57,829 nt of DNA from Halomonas sp. (GCF_029263665.1 NZ_JAJUFQ010000026.1:1-57829); one strand, 5' to 3'. Counted from the stretch's first letter, positions 1 through 8,902 are shown. The notes: generated by a model from the letters alone, not told the origin. Made by a program: numbers and translations.

Positions 1-11
1 GAGATCCTGTC

Positions 12-488
12 ATGAAAGAGCACCAGCGACTCGAAAAATTGATGGCGTTGCGCCAGCAGCGTCTGCGCCGAGCCGAGAATGCATTGGCTGAGCAACAACA
101 ACGCTGCCGCCATGATGCCGAGCAACTGGCGGCCATGACGGAACAGCTTGCCAGTCAGCGCCAGGACTTCGATCGCCACGAGCAGGCATGGTTCAAAGCC
201 ACTGCCAACGACCAGTTGTCTGCCACCCAGATCGATGATGTGCGCCAGGCCATGGATGACCATTATCGAGCACAGGCCGCCCTGCATGCACAACACGACC
301 AGTTGAACCAGCAATACCAACTTCACTTGTCCGAACGTGACAAGCGCTCCATGGAATGGGCACGCTGTGTTCGCTCGCAACGCGCTTTGGAAATGCTGCA
401 GGATCGCCATCGCGATACCCAGCAGCGTCGTCTTGAGCTGCATGCCGAGCTAGAGACTGAAGATGCCACCTCGCGAAGGGGGCGTTGA
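12..488 (+). CDS. sctO: Type III secretion stalk protein SctO (YscO/HrpO family)
   Basis: A 158-residue, highly charged, Gln/Arg/Glu-rich protein that is almost entirely predicted alpha-helical coiled coil, as expected of SctO/FliJ-type stalk proteins. These bridge the SctN ATPase to the SctV export gate in the cytoplasm. No sequence motif is diagnostic; the call rests on size, composition and position directly before sctQ-R-S-T-U. Its TGA overlaps the ATG of sctQ by one base, so the two are probably translationally coupled. In most T3SS operons sctP (needle-length ruler) lies between sctO and sctQ, and here there is no room for it. The upstream genes (sctN, sctV) would lie outside the window. 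Confidence 0.75.
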   Translation: MKEHQRLEKLMALRQQRLRRAENALAEQQQRCRHDAEQLAAMTEQLASQRQDFDRHEQAWFKATANDQLSATQIDDVRQAMDDHYRAQAALHAQHDQLNQQYQLHLSERDKRSMEWARCVRSQRALEMLQDRHRDTQQRRLELHAELETEDATSRRGR

Positions 489-1696
489 TGGCAGAAAGGA
501 ATATATCTATCGACAGCATGGAGCAGCATCAACAGCATAGTGCCCAGGCCGGGCCGGAAGTTCCCGCCCTGCCCATTATCCCGCCAAGTGCCGTACCAGT
601 GCTCAACACTATGAGCCGCCCTCGTGGCGCGTTCACGCTGCCCCTTGGCCAACTCTCGCTGACCTGTCATCTCGACCGCCGGCCCATCACACATGAGGCA
701 GCGCTGTCGCTGGGGCTGACGCTGGGGGATATGCCCGCACGCTTGCGCCTCGACGCCAGCGCGGTGGAGATCCTGTCCTCGCCCTTGTCATTGCAGCGCC
801 CTCTGACGGCCTGCCCGGCGGATGTCGCCGCACTGTGGCTGGAATATGCCCTGCTGGAGTGGCTGGAACCGCTGGAAAGTGCACTGGGAGACAGCATACG
901 GCTGCAAGGTGATGGCGTGCAGCAAGGCAACGGCATAGAAGAGAGTGATGACACTCTCCCCATCCAGCTGTCCGTGAACCTGACAGACGGTCATCGGCAG
1001 GGAAAACTCTCGCTGTTACTGTCCCAGCCCTTCGCCGAAGCTCTTCAGCCCTGGTTCGATGAGAACTGCCCAGTGGCTCCCAGGCCCTGTTCGAACGTGG
1101 CCTGGCCAGTGCAAGGCATTGCGGGATACCAGACGCTGACCCTCGCTGAACTGCGTGACCTGGCCCCTGGTGACGTGGTGATGCTCGATAGTCCAGTCAT
1201 CAATGGCTCTGGCCTCGACACTCCCAACCTTAACCCCGATAGCCTCAGACAAGCCTCGGCAGTCCTGGTCGGTGAGCGCCTGATGGCCAGCGCCCAGACT
1301 CACCGTGACGGAGTACGCCTGCTGTCCCGACTCCATCCCCTGACCCAAGGAGACCTTGCCATGGCCTCGCCTGCCAACGACAACGACAATAACAACAACA
1401 ACGCTCAACCTCAGACCGGCAGCGCTGCAGTAGACCGGACTGCAGCAGACCGCATGACAGCAGGCAACATGGGGCTGGACCAGTTACCCCTTCGGCTGGT
1501 GTGTGAATTCGGCCGTCTCGAACTCTCGCTGGGTGAACTGCGTGAACTCGATCAAGGCAGCGTACTGCCCCTGTCACGCCCGGAGGATGAAGCCGTGGAC
1601 CTGGTGGTCAATGGCCGTATTCTGGGCAAGGGCCGGGTGGTGAAGATCGGCGATGGCCTGGGAGTGCAGATTGTGAGGCTCGCCACCGATGAGTGA
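488..1696 (+). CDS. sctQ: Type III secretion sorting-platform/C-ring protein SctQ
   Basis: About 402 residues. The C-terminal 75 residues form a SPOA (FliN/SctQ C-terminal) domain, recognisable by the run LSLGELRELDQGSVLPLSRP and the following G-x-L-x-G-x-G-x-x-V pattern. An earlier SPOA-like segment (TLAELRDLAPGDVVML) lies about 140 residues upstream, so both SPOA domains are present as in YscQ. They are separated by an Asn/Asp-rich low-complexity linker around residues 296-305. The ATG at 488 is preferred to an in-frame TTG at 485 because it overlaps the sctO stop. An internal Shine-Dalgarno and ATG at 1361 could produce a separate C-terminal product (listed separately). SctQ forms the cytoplasmic sorting platform that docks substrates with the ATPase complex. 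Confidence 0.88.
   Translation: MAERNISIDSMEQHQQHSAQAGPEVPALPIIPPSAVPVLNTMSRPRGAFTLPLGQLSLTCHLDRRPITHEAALSLGLTLGDMPARLRLDASAVEILSSPLSLQRPLTACPADVAALWLEYALLEWLEPLESALGDSIRLQGDGVQQGNGIEESDDTLPIQLSVNLTDGHRQGKLSLLLSQPFAEALQPWFDENCPVAPRPCSNVAWPVQGIAGYQTLTLAELRDLAPGDVVMLDSPVINGSGLDTPNLNPDSLRQASAVLVGERLMASAQTHRDGVRLLSRLHPLTQGDLAMASPANDNDNNNNNAQPQTGSAAVDRTAADRMTAGNMGLDQLPLRLVCEFGRLELSLGELRELDQGSVLPLSRPEDEAVDLVVNGRILGKGRVVKIGDGLGVQIVRLATDE
1347..1363 (+). promoter_or_regulatory. Internal ribosome binding site and start for a short SctQ-C product
   Basis: AAGGAG at 1347-1352 lies 8 bases before an ATG at 1361 that is in frame with sctQ (residue 292). Initiation here would give a 111-residue protein containing the second SPOA domain only. 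Internal translation of a SctQ-C fragment is established for YscQ and SpaO; its use here is inference from the strong Shine-Dalgarno and correct spacing. Confidence 0.6.
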
Positions 1697-2345
1697 ATAC
1701 GAGCCCAATCTGATTGGGATTATCCTTGTCGTCACATCGCTTGGCCTGTTGCCACTGGCGGTGGTGACCATGACCTCGTTCCTCAAGATCTCCGTGGTGC
1801 TGTTCCTGATCCGCAACGCCCTTGGCGTGCAGCAGACGCCTCCCAATCTGGTGCTGTACGGCATTGCCCTGGTACTGACGGTGTACATCACCACCCCACT
1901 GGTGGGGGACATGCTCTATCGGCTCGAAAACAGCTCAACGGAGTTGAGCAGCGTGGAAGACATCAAGGCGACGGGGGAACTATTACGTGAGCCGCTCAAG
2001 GAATACCTGTCGACCTACGCCGATGAACGCGAGCGGGCCTTCTTCCTCGATGCCACCCGCAGCATCTGGTCACAGGAGGCCCGCGAGAATGTCCAGGGTG
2101 ACGATCTTGTCACTCTGATTCCCGCCTTTGTCACCTCCGAGCTGACCCGGGCCTTCGAGATCGGTTTTCTGATCTACATTCCCTTCCTGGTCATCGACCT
2201 GATCGTTGCCAATGTGCTGATGGCGATGGGCATGGTCATGGTGGCACCGCCACTGATATCGGTACCGTTGAAGATATTCCTGTTCGTCGCCATCGATGGC
2301 TGGTCGCGCCTGATGCATGGGCTGATTCTCAGTTATGGAGGGTAA
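1689..2345 (+). CDS. sctR: Type III secretion export-gate protein SctR (FliP family)
   Basis: A 218-residue inner-membrane protein matching SctR/YscR/HrcR. The N-terminal hydrophobic helix is followed by the family signature region FLKISVVLFLIRNALGVQQ at about residues 33-51, then a periplasmic stretch and two C-terminal membrane segments (VANVLMAMGMVMVAPPLISV and a final helix). Five copies of SctR assemble with SctS and SctT into the helical export gate. The start overlaps the sctQ end by 8 bases, indicating translational coupling. The length is normal for the family and nothing is degenerate. Confidence 0.95.
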   Translation: MSEYEPNLIGIILVVTSLGLLPLAVVTMTSFLKISVVLFLIRNALGVQQTPPNLVLYGIALVLTVYITTPLVGDMLYRLENSSTELSSVEDIKATGELLREPLKEYLSTYADERERAFFLDATRSIWSQEARENVQGDDLVTLIPAFVTSELTRAFEIGFLIYIPFLVIDLIVANVLMAMGMVMVAPPLISVPLKIFLFVAIDGWSRLMHGLILSYGG

Positions 2346-2351
2346 CGGGAG

Positions 2352-2621
2352 ATGAGCGAGGATATTTTCCTGACGATCATGAGCGATGCCCTGTGGACAG
2401 TACTGCTGCTGTCGGCACCGGCACTGCTGACGGCCATCGTGCTCGGGTTCGGCATTGGCCTGTTACAGGCCCTGACACAGATTCAGGACCAGTCGCTGCC
2501 ACAGTCGGTCAAGGTGATCGTGATCATGCTGGTCCTGATCATTGGTGGTCCTCTGCTGGTTGGCCAGTTGGTCAACCTGGCCGACCAGGTGCTGGATAAC
2601 TTCGCGACCTGGTCACGCTGA
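2352..2621 (+). CDS. sctS: Type III secretion export-gate protein SctS (FliQ family)
   Basis: An 89-residue protein with two long hydrophobic helices. It carries the family-typical junction in which the first helix leads into GIGLLQALTQIQDQSLP at about residues 34-50. SctS/FliQ forms four subunits of the export gate around SctR and SctT. It begins 6 bases after the sctR stop with a GGGAG ribosome site and ends 8 bases before sctT. Length and order are canonical. Confidence 0.95.
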   Translation: MSEDIFLTIMSDALWTVLLLSAPALLTAIVLGFGIGLLQALTQIQDQSLPQSVKVIVIMLVLIIGGPLLVGQLVNLADQVLDNFATWSR

Positions 2622-2629
2622 GGAAGACC

Positions 2630-3460
2630 ATGGAGTTTGACAATCTCGCCAGCGCGCTGACCGACCAGGTCTATCCTGTCCTGGCTGCCCTCGCCATCTG
2701 CATGGCTCGGGCCACTGGCGTCATCCTGATCACCCCGGCATTCAACCGTCTCGGCTTGACCGGACTGATTCGCTCCGCCGTGGCCATGACCCTGTCACTG
2801 CCGATGCTGCTGCCGGTGCTCGATAGCCTATCAAGCATGGACATCACAGGTTTCACCGTCGCCGGTCTGTTGCTCAAGGAACTGCTGATCGGCGTGCTCA
2901 TCGGCATGGTGTTCGGTATCCCGTTCTGGGCAGCAGAAGTCGCTGGGGAAGCCGTCGACCTGCAACGCGCCTCGACCATGGGTCAGTTGCTCGATCCCAT
3001 GGGCAGCAGTGAATCCGGCGTTACCAGTACCCTTCTGGTGGTCACCCTGGTCGCACTGTTCTTCGCCACAGGCGGCTTCAATGTCCTGCTCGATGGCTTC
3101 TATCGCAGCTACACACTATGGCCCGTGGATGCGTTCATGCCTGCGCTGGACACCCGTACGGCGCTGGTGATGCTAGGCTTTCTGGATCAAGTGATGAAGA
3201 TCGGCATCCTGATGGTGGCACCATTGATCATCGCCATGCTGGTCACTGACCTGATGCTGGCCTATCTGGCCCGCATGGCACCCAGCCTCAACGTGTTCAT
3301 TCTGTCACTACCGATCAAGAACCTGCTGTTCACCTTCCTGATGCTGCTCTACATCGCCTTCCTGATACCGCGCATGTTCAACGAGCTAGGAGCACTTCAG
3401 GGGCACTACAAGTACTTCGAATCCTTGTTCGACGCCCCCTCCTCTTCGAGTAACAGGTAA
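2630..3460 (+). CDS. sctT: Type III secretion export-gate protein SctT (FliR family)
   Basis: A 276-residue polytopic protein with about six to eight hydrophobic segments, closely matching SctT/YscT/SpaR. Typical features are the N-terminal helix with ARATGVILITPAFNR, the conserved loop AAEVAGEAVDLQRASTMGQL at about residues 102-121, and the C-terminal PIKNLLFTFLMLLYIAFLIP. One SctT subunit caps the SctR5-S4 export gate. It sits in the canonical position, 8 bases after sctS and 6 bases before sctU. Confidence 0.95.
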   Translation: MEFDNLASALTDQVYPVLAALAICMARATGVILITPAFNRLGLTGLIRSAVAMTLSLPMLLPVLDSLSSMDITGFTVAGLLLKELLIGVLIGMVFGIPFWAAEVAGEAVDLQRASTMGQLLDPMGSSESGVTSTLLVVTLVALFFATGGFNVLLDGFYRSYTLWPVDAFMPALDTRTALVMLGFLDQVMKIGILMVAPLIIAMLVTDLMLAYLARMAPSLNVFILSLPIKNLLFTFLMLLYIAFLIPRMFNELGALQGHYKYFESLFDAPSSSSNR

Positions 3461-3466
3461 AGGCAC

Positions 3467-4516
3467 ATGAGCCAACAGCCCAGCGAAGAAAAGTCCCTAC
3501 CGCCATCGCAGAAAAAGCTGCGTGACATACGCAAGAAGGGGCAAGTGGAAAAGAGCAGTGACATGGTCACTGCTGTCGTCATGCTCGGCTGCACGCTTTA
3601 CCTGGTCTTCTATGTCGATACCATCGAGTCGCGTGTGCATGGCCTGATCACTCTGACCACGCGACTGTATAGCGAGCCTTTCGACACACTCTGGCCACGC
3701 GTGATGGCTGCGGCCATGGAAGTGCTGATGTGGTCGGTGCTGCCCATCATCGTGATCACCGTAACCGCTGTCGTCCTGACCAATATTCTCATCATGCGTG
3801 GCATGGTGTTTTCGGTCGAACCCATCAAGCCAAAATTCGAACACATCAATCCCGCCGAAGGTTTCAAGCGCATCTTCTCCGTACGCGGGATCATCGAGTT
3901 CATCAAGTCATTGCTCAAGATCGTGATACTCAGTAGCGCCTTCGTGATTGTCTGCCGGATGAGCCTGCAGGCGTTGATGGAGTCCTCACGCTGCGGCTAT
4001 GGCTGCCTCAATGAGATTTTCCTGGAGTTCCTGCAACCTCTGGTCATCACGGCCCTGGTCGTCTTCTTCATCGTGGGACTGCTTGATGTCAGGACACAGC
4101 GCTGGCTATTCCAGCGTGACCAGCGCATGACACGCACTGAGTTCAAGCGCGAACGCAAGGATATGGAGGGCGACCCGGAGATTCGCCGGGCCCGCCAACG
4201 GCAGCGCAGCGATATTCAGACGTATTCCACACGCGCCGGGGTGGAACGTGCTTCACTGATGATTGGCGCCAGCGGTGACTGGCTGGTAGGCATCCGTTAT
4301 GTCAAAGGCGAGACCCCGGTGCCAGTAGTGGTATGCAAGGCCGACCCGCAAGGCTCGGCCAACCTGCAACGCCAGGCGACGGCATATGGCCTGGCAGTGA
4401 TCGATGATCGCAAACTGGCAGAACGGATTGGCTCACGCAGCGGAAATGGCGAACCCGTCCCGGAAGATACCTTCCAGCCGGTGGCCGATATTCTGGTCGC
4501 CGCGGGCCTGCTTTAA
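3467..4516 (+). CDS. sctU: Type III secretion switch protein SctU lacking the NPTH autocleavage motif
   Basis: A 349-residue SctU/YscU/FlhB-family protein. The N-terminal signature (SQKKLRDIRKKGQVEKSSD, residues 14-32) and four membrane segments are followed by the cytoplasmic domain. The typical ETPVPVVVCKAD follows the position where SctU proteins carry the invariant NPTH tetrapeptide that self-cleaves between Asn and Pro. Here the aligned residues are ASGD (268-271; bases 4268-4279), in the context SLMIGASGDWLVGIRY. The rest of the cytoplasmic domain, including the C-terminal helix, is intact, so this is not a truncation. Cleavage at this site is known to control the switch from needle to translocator/effector export. 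Its loss predicts an unprocessed SctU, or an altered switch. Confidence 0.92.
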   Translation: MSQQPSEEKSLPPSQKKLRDIRKKGQVEKSSDMVTAVVMLGCTLYLVFYVDTIESRVHGLITLTTRLYSEPFDTLWPRVMAAAMEVLMWSVLPIIVITVTAVVLTNILIMRGMVFSVEPIKPKFEHINPAEGFKRIFSVRGIIEFIKSLLKIVILSSAFVIVCRMSLQALMESSRCGYGCLNEIFLEFLQPLVITALVVFFIVGLLDVRTQRWLFQRDQRMTRTEFKRERKDMEGDPEIRRARQRQRSDIQTYSTRAGVERASLMIGASGDWLVGIRYVKGETPVPVVVCKADPQGSANLQRQATAYGLAVIDDRKLAERIGSRSGNGEPVPEDTFQPVADILVAAGLL

Positions 4517-4831
4517 ATCACCCCGCTTAGGAAACGCTGCATTAAATTATCTCGCCTAACCCCTTCATTCACTGACACTTCGTATAAATCTAGACAAGCT
4601 ATCAGCATAAAGTTGTAGATGAAAAATTTGCCCTTCTTGCATTCGTGTTCGATCATTTGATCGATCAATGATTCACATGATCATCCTTCCAGGCACCATC
4701 GCCATATTCAATGGGCCTTCTTTGCCACAGACAGGAGGTGGCAATTCAACCCGGCACTGCCCTTCCACGGCTGCCAGCCTGACGAACCCGGAATATTCAT
4801 CCGTCACATGTGTTGAGACAGGAGCGAGACC
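4517..4831 (+). other. 315-bp intergenic region before the HrpK-like gene
   Basis: No convincing gene. This AT-richer stretch must hold the promoter of the downstream 1321-residue gene. A TATAAA at 4582-4587 and a 12-bp palindrome at 4657-4668 are visible. I looked for a HrpL-type GGAACC/CCAC box and did not find one. The downstream gene has a good ribosome site (CAGGAG, spacing 8). Confidence 0.5.
4657..4668. promoter_or_regulatory. Palindrome TTGATCGATCAA, candidate operator
   Basis: A perfect 12-bp palindrome embedded in a longer imperfect dyad (ATCATT...AATGAT) upstream of the HrpK-like gene. It is suited to a dimeric regulator. The binding protein is unknown. Confidence 0.35.
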
Positions 4832-7800
4832 ATGTCTGTATCAGGAGTGAAGTCTTCCACCGAAAGCGCAATTTTGCTGCAACGTTCCTCTCAAGGCACT
4901 TCCCATAGCCAGGCCGTGAAGAACGACCAGAAGTCTGAAGGTGGAACAGAGGGCCCCACGGATGCCAAGGAGTTCCGGGATCTGGCGGAAGAAAACGATT
5001 GGAAGGTCCTCGAAGAAGGTGATGTGCTGCCACCAGTGTCACAGCTGGATCCAGAACGTCAGAACGCGACGACCATCACCTATGAGTACGATGGAACGAC
5101 ATATGCGGTCTCGTCCTATATCGCGCCATTCAAGTATTCCGTCCTGGGCAGCAAGATAGCGGGAACCGAAATCAGCCATGTGGATAACAACGTCAAGATC
5201 GACGTTGCCGATTCCGAAGCCACGGATTTCATGAATGCCGAAACGAGCGAGGATGGAAAGACCGTCGGCGAGCTGTTTCACGACAAGATGAAGGATGAAT
5301 GGGGCGAATTGGATCTGGATGACCCTCGCCGCCAGTATTACGAGCTGCTGCAAGCCAAGACAGCATTGGTTGGTGGCTTCGATTATCTCCCCTACCAAAC
5401 CGAAAAGGATGCGTTTTTCTGGGATGGCGATACCACCAGCTATCTAGATAACTCGACCATCATGGATCAAGCCAGTACGTATGGCTTGCTCAAGGAAAAG
5501 GAAATCAACGATAAGCTGGCCGAGCTGGCCGAGAATGAGAAAGTCGTCGATGGCATCGATGGCTTCATGCGAGACGCCGTCAGCAAGATAAAAGACAAGA
5601 AAGGCCTGACCAACAGCATTTATGAGGCCATGAGCAGCCCGGAATACATGGAAATGCTCGAAGGCATGAATAGTGATGCGGCCAAGGTTCGATTCTCCAA
5701 CGATCTGAAATCACTGGATTACCTGGATAGCGAGAAAGCCAGCGAGATCAGAAACAACGCCCTGAATCAGGGCCTGGCCGAAGAAATATCCAACATCATC
5801 GAGAGTGGAGACTATGCTGGCGAGTCCCTGGAACTTGCCATCAGTGACCATGTGCAAACTGCGTTACAAGGCACATGGTCCGCGATCTTTGGCCTCTCCT
5901 TCTCGGACCGAGCGGTACAGAACTACCTGAAGGATGGCGGCGGCAACCTGCCGGATGATGTGAAAAAGGGCCTAGACAGCTACAAGGCTGCGGTCAAGGT
6001 TGCTACCGATGCCGTCACCGATTCCTTCAAGTCCAACGGCAAGTTCGATATCCGCGATGTGTCTTCGAAAATTGCGGCTGCATTGCAGGAAGGTCATGAA
6101 GGAGCACCAAAAAGTGCTCAAGTTCGTAATGGCGCAGCCGCGCTATTACAAGCCAGCATGACCAGCGGAGCCCTCCCGGCGATTGCCGGCACCCTGACCG
6201 CAACAGCCGCCATCTACACCCTGACCAAGAACCAGGGTGACACCGTTGAAGAGCGGATGGCGGCGGCCCGCCTGTTGTTGATCACCCTGGCGACATCACC
6301 GGCGATGGCAACCGTGGGTGCCAAGGTACTGGAAACGATATTCGACAAGCCCGGGATGGTCACCATGCTGGGGTTGGACGGGAGTTCCAATACACAGCTT
6401 CGAGAAGCCTACCTGAAACTATTTCCAAAGGCTGATGATGCTGTCAGTGTCCCGTCGCAATCCATAAGTCTTGAGACGCTGGATCAGTACCGTACGGCTA
6501 TCGGCGGTGATTTGCCTCAGATAGATGGCATTGTTGAAGAAGACTGGGCCGATGACATCATACGCAGCTTTGATGACATTGGCTCAGGCACAAACGTAGA
6601 TTTTGAACCGCTGTCCCGTGATGCCGAGATAAGTTTTCAGGAGGTCATGGAAGAGCCGAATGATCGCTTATCACAAGCCAGTTCGGACATCACCATCAAC
6701 TGGGATATGTTGGAGGAAATGGACCCTGAGCGTCGAGCCGCCATTATGTCCACAGTGGATCAACGCATTGAAGGTATGGGTATTGATCCCAGCAGCATGG
6801 ATACCCCCGATAAGCTCCGGCTGGTGGGAACCGTACTCAATACGGTAGGCGGTCTTGCCGATGTGGCTGGGGGTGTGCTGGACCTGGCACTGGGGGCCAT
6901 GTCGATCGACAAGCTGATCGGTAATCCCGATGCCCTGGATAGCGAATTTGCCGCCGCCTCGCTGCAGCTGCTGGGCGGGATCAGCATTGCAGGGGCCGCA
7001 GGCACCAATCTGGCCAGCATGATCGCCGGTGGTTCCCTGGCCACCGGGCTCGGCATTGCCTCCGGGGCATTGGGTATTGCCGGGGTCGCCCTGGGGGGGA
7101 TTTCGGCCATCGTGATGGGGATCGTCGCCAAGCAGAAGTCGGATCAAAAAGCAGAAGAAGTGCGCAATACTTTTCAGGACTGGAGTGCGCTCGGTATCAC
7201 CGAGGATGATTGGGGCGACAAGCTCAACTACACCATCCACTCCCGCTATGAATACGATCGCGAATATGGCTCGGATGCTTATTACGACCTTTATCCGGAA
7301 GACAAGCCCGTCTGGGAGTCACGACCGGAGCAGTATGAAGACTTCACGGATTATGTAGCGGAGCATGGCAATATTTCGGATGGCTGGTTTTCCGACTGGG
7401 ATGATGAACATGATTCCGGTATTGGTGAAAATGGACCGGATCCTTCCGGACGGCCACGCTTCGGTGATGAAGGCGATCCGGGAAGCTTCGGTGAATTCAA
7501 GGAAGATATCGACCGGGTCGATGTCGGTTCCATCGAGCTTGCTGATAATGGCCGGGTGTTCTTTACCAAGGACGGAGTAAAGCAGGTCATCGATCCCTTT
7601 ATCGGAGACAAGGCCAGCGACTCGACCCGTCAGAACATCATCGATTATCTCACCCAGTTGTATGAAATCTCGCACCCTGATGGAAAGAAAGATCACGATA
7701 TCATTGATGAAATAACGTCCCTCCATGATGAGTCTGATAAATATAACGAAATCGATGACCTGAAGCGTGCCCTGGATGATTCTCAACCACCGCTCTTCGG

Positions 7801-8797
7801 CGTTGACGACGACAAGCCAGGCACCTTCTATGACTTCAAGGAAGATATTGACCGAGTCGATGTCGGTTCCATTGAACTGGATCCCGGCGACAGCAGTGTC
7901 ATCACATTCACCAAGGATGGCAAAAAATGGCAGCTGGACAAGGATAATCATGGAGACTTGAAAGACAGCCATGCGGAAGACATCTTCGACTACCTGAAGG
8001 ATCTGTATATCCTGACCCACCCGGACGGCAAGCTTGACGAAGACCTGGTCGACAGGATCACCGAACTTCATGATGAGTCTGATGATTACAATGACCTTGA
8101 GGACCTGCGTGAAGAGCTTGAACTGGATATCGATCCGACAGGACTTCCGGTGTTTGGCGATGGCGGCAAGCCCGGAACCTTTGGAGATTTCAAGGAAGAT
8201 ATCGACCGCGTCGATGTTGAATCCATCAGGCTGCTGGACGATGGCCGAGTGATCTTTGTCAAGGATGGTGTCAAGCAGATCATCAACCCTTCCCAGGGAG
8301 ATACTGCTAGCCGAGATGTCCGCGATGACATCGTCGAATATCTCGAAGGCCTGTACGACATCACTCATCCTGAAGGAAAGTTCAGTCAAGAGCGTGCGGA
8401 CCTGATGAATGAGGTCTTTGGCAGAACCGACGATTACAACGACCTGGATGACATTCGTTCCTACGTCGAATCAGAAGAAGAGCTGTCCGGCTTTGGCAAG
8501 GAATACATTGAAAAGCACAGGGATCATATCGACACCATCGTCGAATCCTGGGATGACTGGAATGGCAGTGATTCCATTGTCAGCATGGACGACCTGGAGG
8601 GCATCAGCCAGGACGATGACAGAAGCAAGGCTGAGCAGGAAGCCGCGCAATTCCTGATAGACGAATGGAAATTCTTTGAAACCTTGGATACCGCAAAGCA
8701 CAAGGATGATGCTGATGGAAAAATCAGTACCAATGACCTGGATAGCTGGCTGGCATCTGTTGGTGAAGGCGGGTTCGATGACTATGCAAAGTCCTAG
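4832..8797 (+). CDS. Large HrpK/HrpF/NolX-like type III translocator or effector with three C-terminal repeats
   Basis: 1321 residues, no Sec signal, and an N-terminus rich in Ser/Thr/Gln as in type III substrates. The protein is acidic and mostly hydrophilic, with membrane-capable hydrophobic stretches at about 447-466, 662-692 and 707-769 (the last very Gly/Ala rich). These resemble the membrane-inserting parts of HrpF/NolX/HrpK translocators. Three homologous repeats of 112-119 residues begin at Phe877, Phe989 and Phe1108, each with the core FKEDIDRVDV, a T/SHPxGK motif and a terminal DxYNxxxDL motif. The C-terminus has EF-hand-like loops (for example DDADGKISTNDL), as often seen in HrpK/HrpF proteins. 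It is encoded right after sctU in the same direction. Family membership is inferred from architecture, not a database match. Confidence 0.65.
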   Translation: MSVSGVKSSTESAILLQRSSQGTSHSQAVKNDQKSEGGTEGPTDAKEFRDLAEENDWKVLEEGDVLPPVSQLDPERQNATTITYEYDGTTYAVSSYIAPFKYSVLGSKIAGTEISHVDNNVKIDVADSEATDFMNAETSEDGKTVGELFHDKMKDEWGELDLDDPRRQYYELLQAKTALVGGFDYLPYQTEKDAFFWDGDTTSYLDNSTIMDQASTYGLLKEKEINDKLAELAENEKVVDGIDGFMRDAVSKIKDKKGLTNSIYEAMSSPEYMEMLEGMNSDAAKVRFSNDLKSLDYLDSEKASEIRNNALNQGLAEEISNIIESGDYAGESLELAISDHVQTALQGTWSAIFGLSFSDRAVQNYLKDGGGNLPDDVKKGLDSYKAAVKVATDAVTDSFKSNGKFDIRDVSSKIAAALQEGHEGAPKSAQVRNGAAALLQASMTSGALPAIAGTLTATAAIYTLTKNQGDTVEERMAAARLLLITLATSPAMATVGAKVLETIFDKPGMVTMLGLDGSSNTQLREAYLKLFPKADDAVSVPSQSISLETLDQYRTAIGGDLPQIDGIVEEDWADDIIRSFDDIGSGTNVDFEPLSRDAEISFQEVMEEPNDRLSQASSDITINWDMLEEMDPERRAAIMSTVDQRIEGMGIDPSSMDTPDKLRLVGTVLNTVGGLADVAGGVLDLALGAMSIDKLIGNPDALDSEFAAASLQLLGGISIAGAAGTNLASMIAGGSLATGLGIASGALGIAGVALGGISAIVMGIVAKQKSDQKAEEVRNTFQDWSALGITEDDWGDKLNYTIHSRYEYDREYGSDAYYDLYPEDKPVWESRPEQYEDFTDYVAEHGNISDGWFSDWDDEHDSGIGENGPDPSGRPRFGDEGDPGSFGEFKEDIDRVDVGSIELADNGRVFFTKDGVKQVIDPFIGDKASDSTRQNIIDYLTQLYEISHPDGKKDHDIIDEITSLHDESDKYNEIDDLKRALDDSQPPLFGVDDDKPGTFYDFKEDIDRVDVGSIELDPGDSSVITFTKDGKKWQLDKDNHGDLKDSHAEDIFDYLKDLYILTHPDGKLDEDLVDRITELHDESDDYNDLEDLREELELDIDPTGLPVFGDGGKPGTFGDFKEDIDRVDVESIRLLDDGRVIFVKDGVKQIINPSQGDTASRDVRDDIVEYLEGLYDITHPEGKFSQERADLMNEVFGRTDDYNDLDDIRSYVESEEELSGFGKEYIEKHRDHIDTIVESWDDWNGSDSIVSMDDLEGISQDDDRSKAEQEAAQFLIDEWKFFETLDTAKHKDDADGKISTNDLDSWLASVGEGGFDDYAKS

Positions 8798-8824
8798 CTA
8801 GCTCTTCATGACCTCATGTCATGA

Positions 8825-8865
8825 ATCCATACAGGCACAGTGGATAATATTGTGCCTGTATGGAT
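8825..8865. terminator. Bidirectional hairpin between converging genes
   Basis: A perfect 15-bp inverted repeat (8825-8839 with 8851-8865) with an 11-base loop between the HrpK-like gene and the converging quinone reductase. No strong T-tract follows on either strand, so termination efficiency is uncertain. Confidence 0.6.
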
Positions 8866-8902
8866 CAACCAGATATCGCGCTCGAATGCACCCTCCCTTT
8901 CG

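Noticed and set aside
4517..4831. HrpL-type promoter box before the HrpK-like gene
   Set aside because: GGAAC/CCAC elements with correct spacing were not found.
7319..8389. Long leftward open frame (356 codons) opposite the repeat region of the HrpK-like gene
   Set aside because: It mirrors the repeated modules of the sense gene, lacks a ribosome site and has no recognisable domain; such open antisense frames arise from the codon bias.
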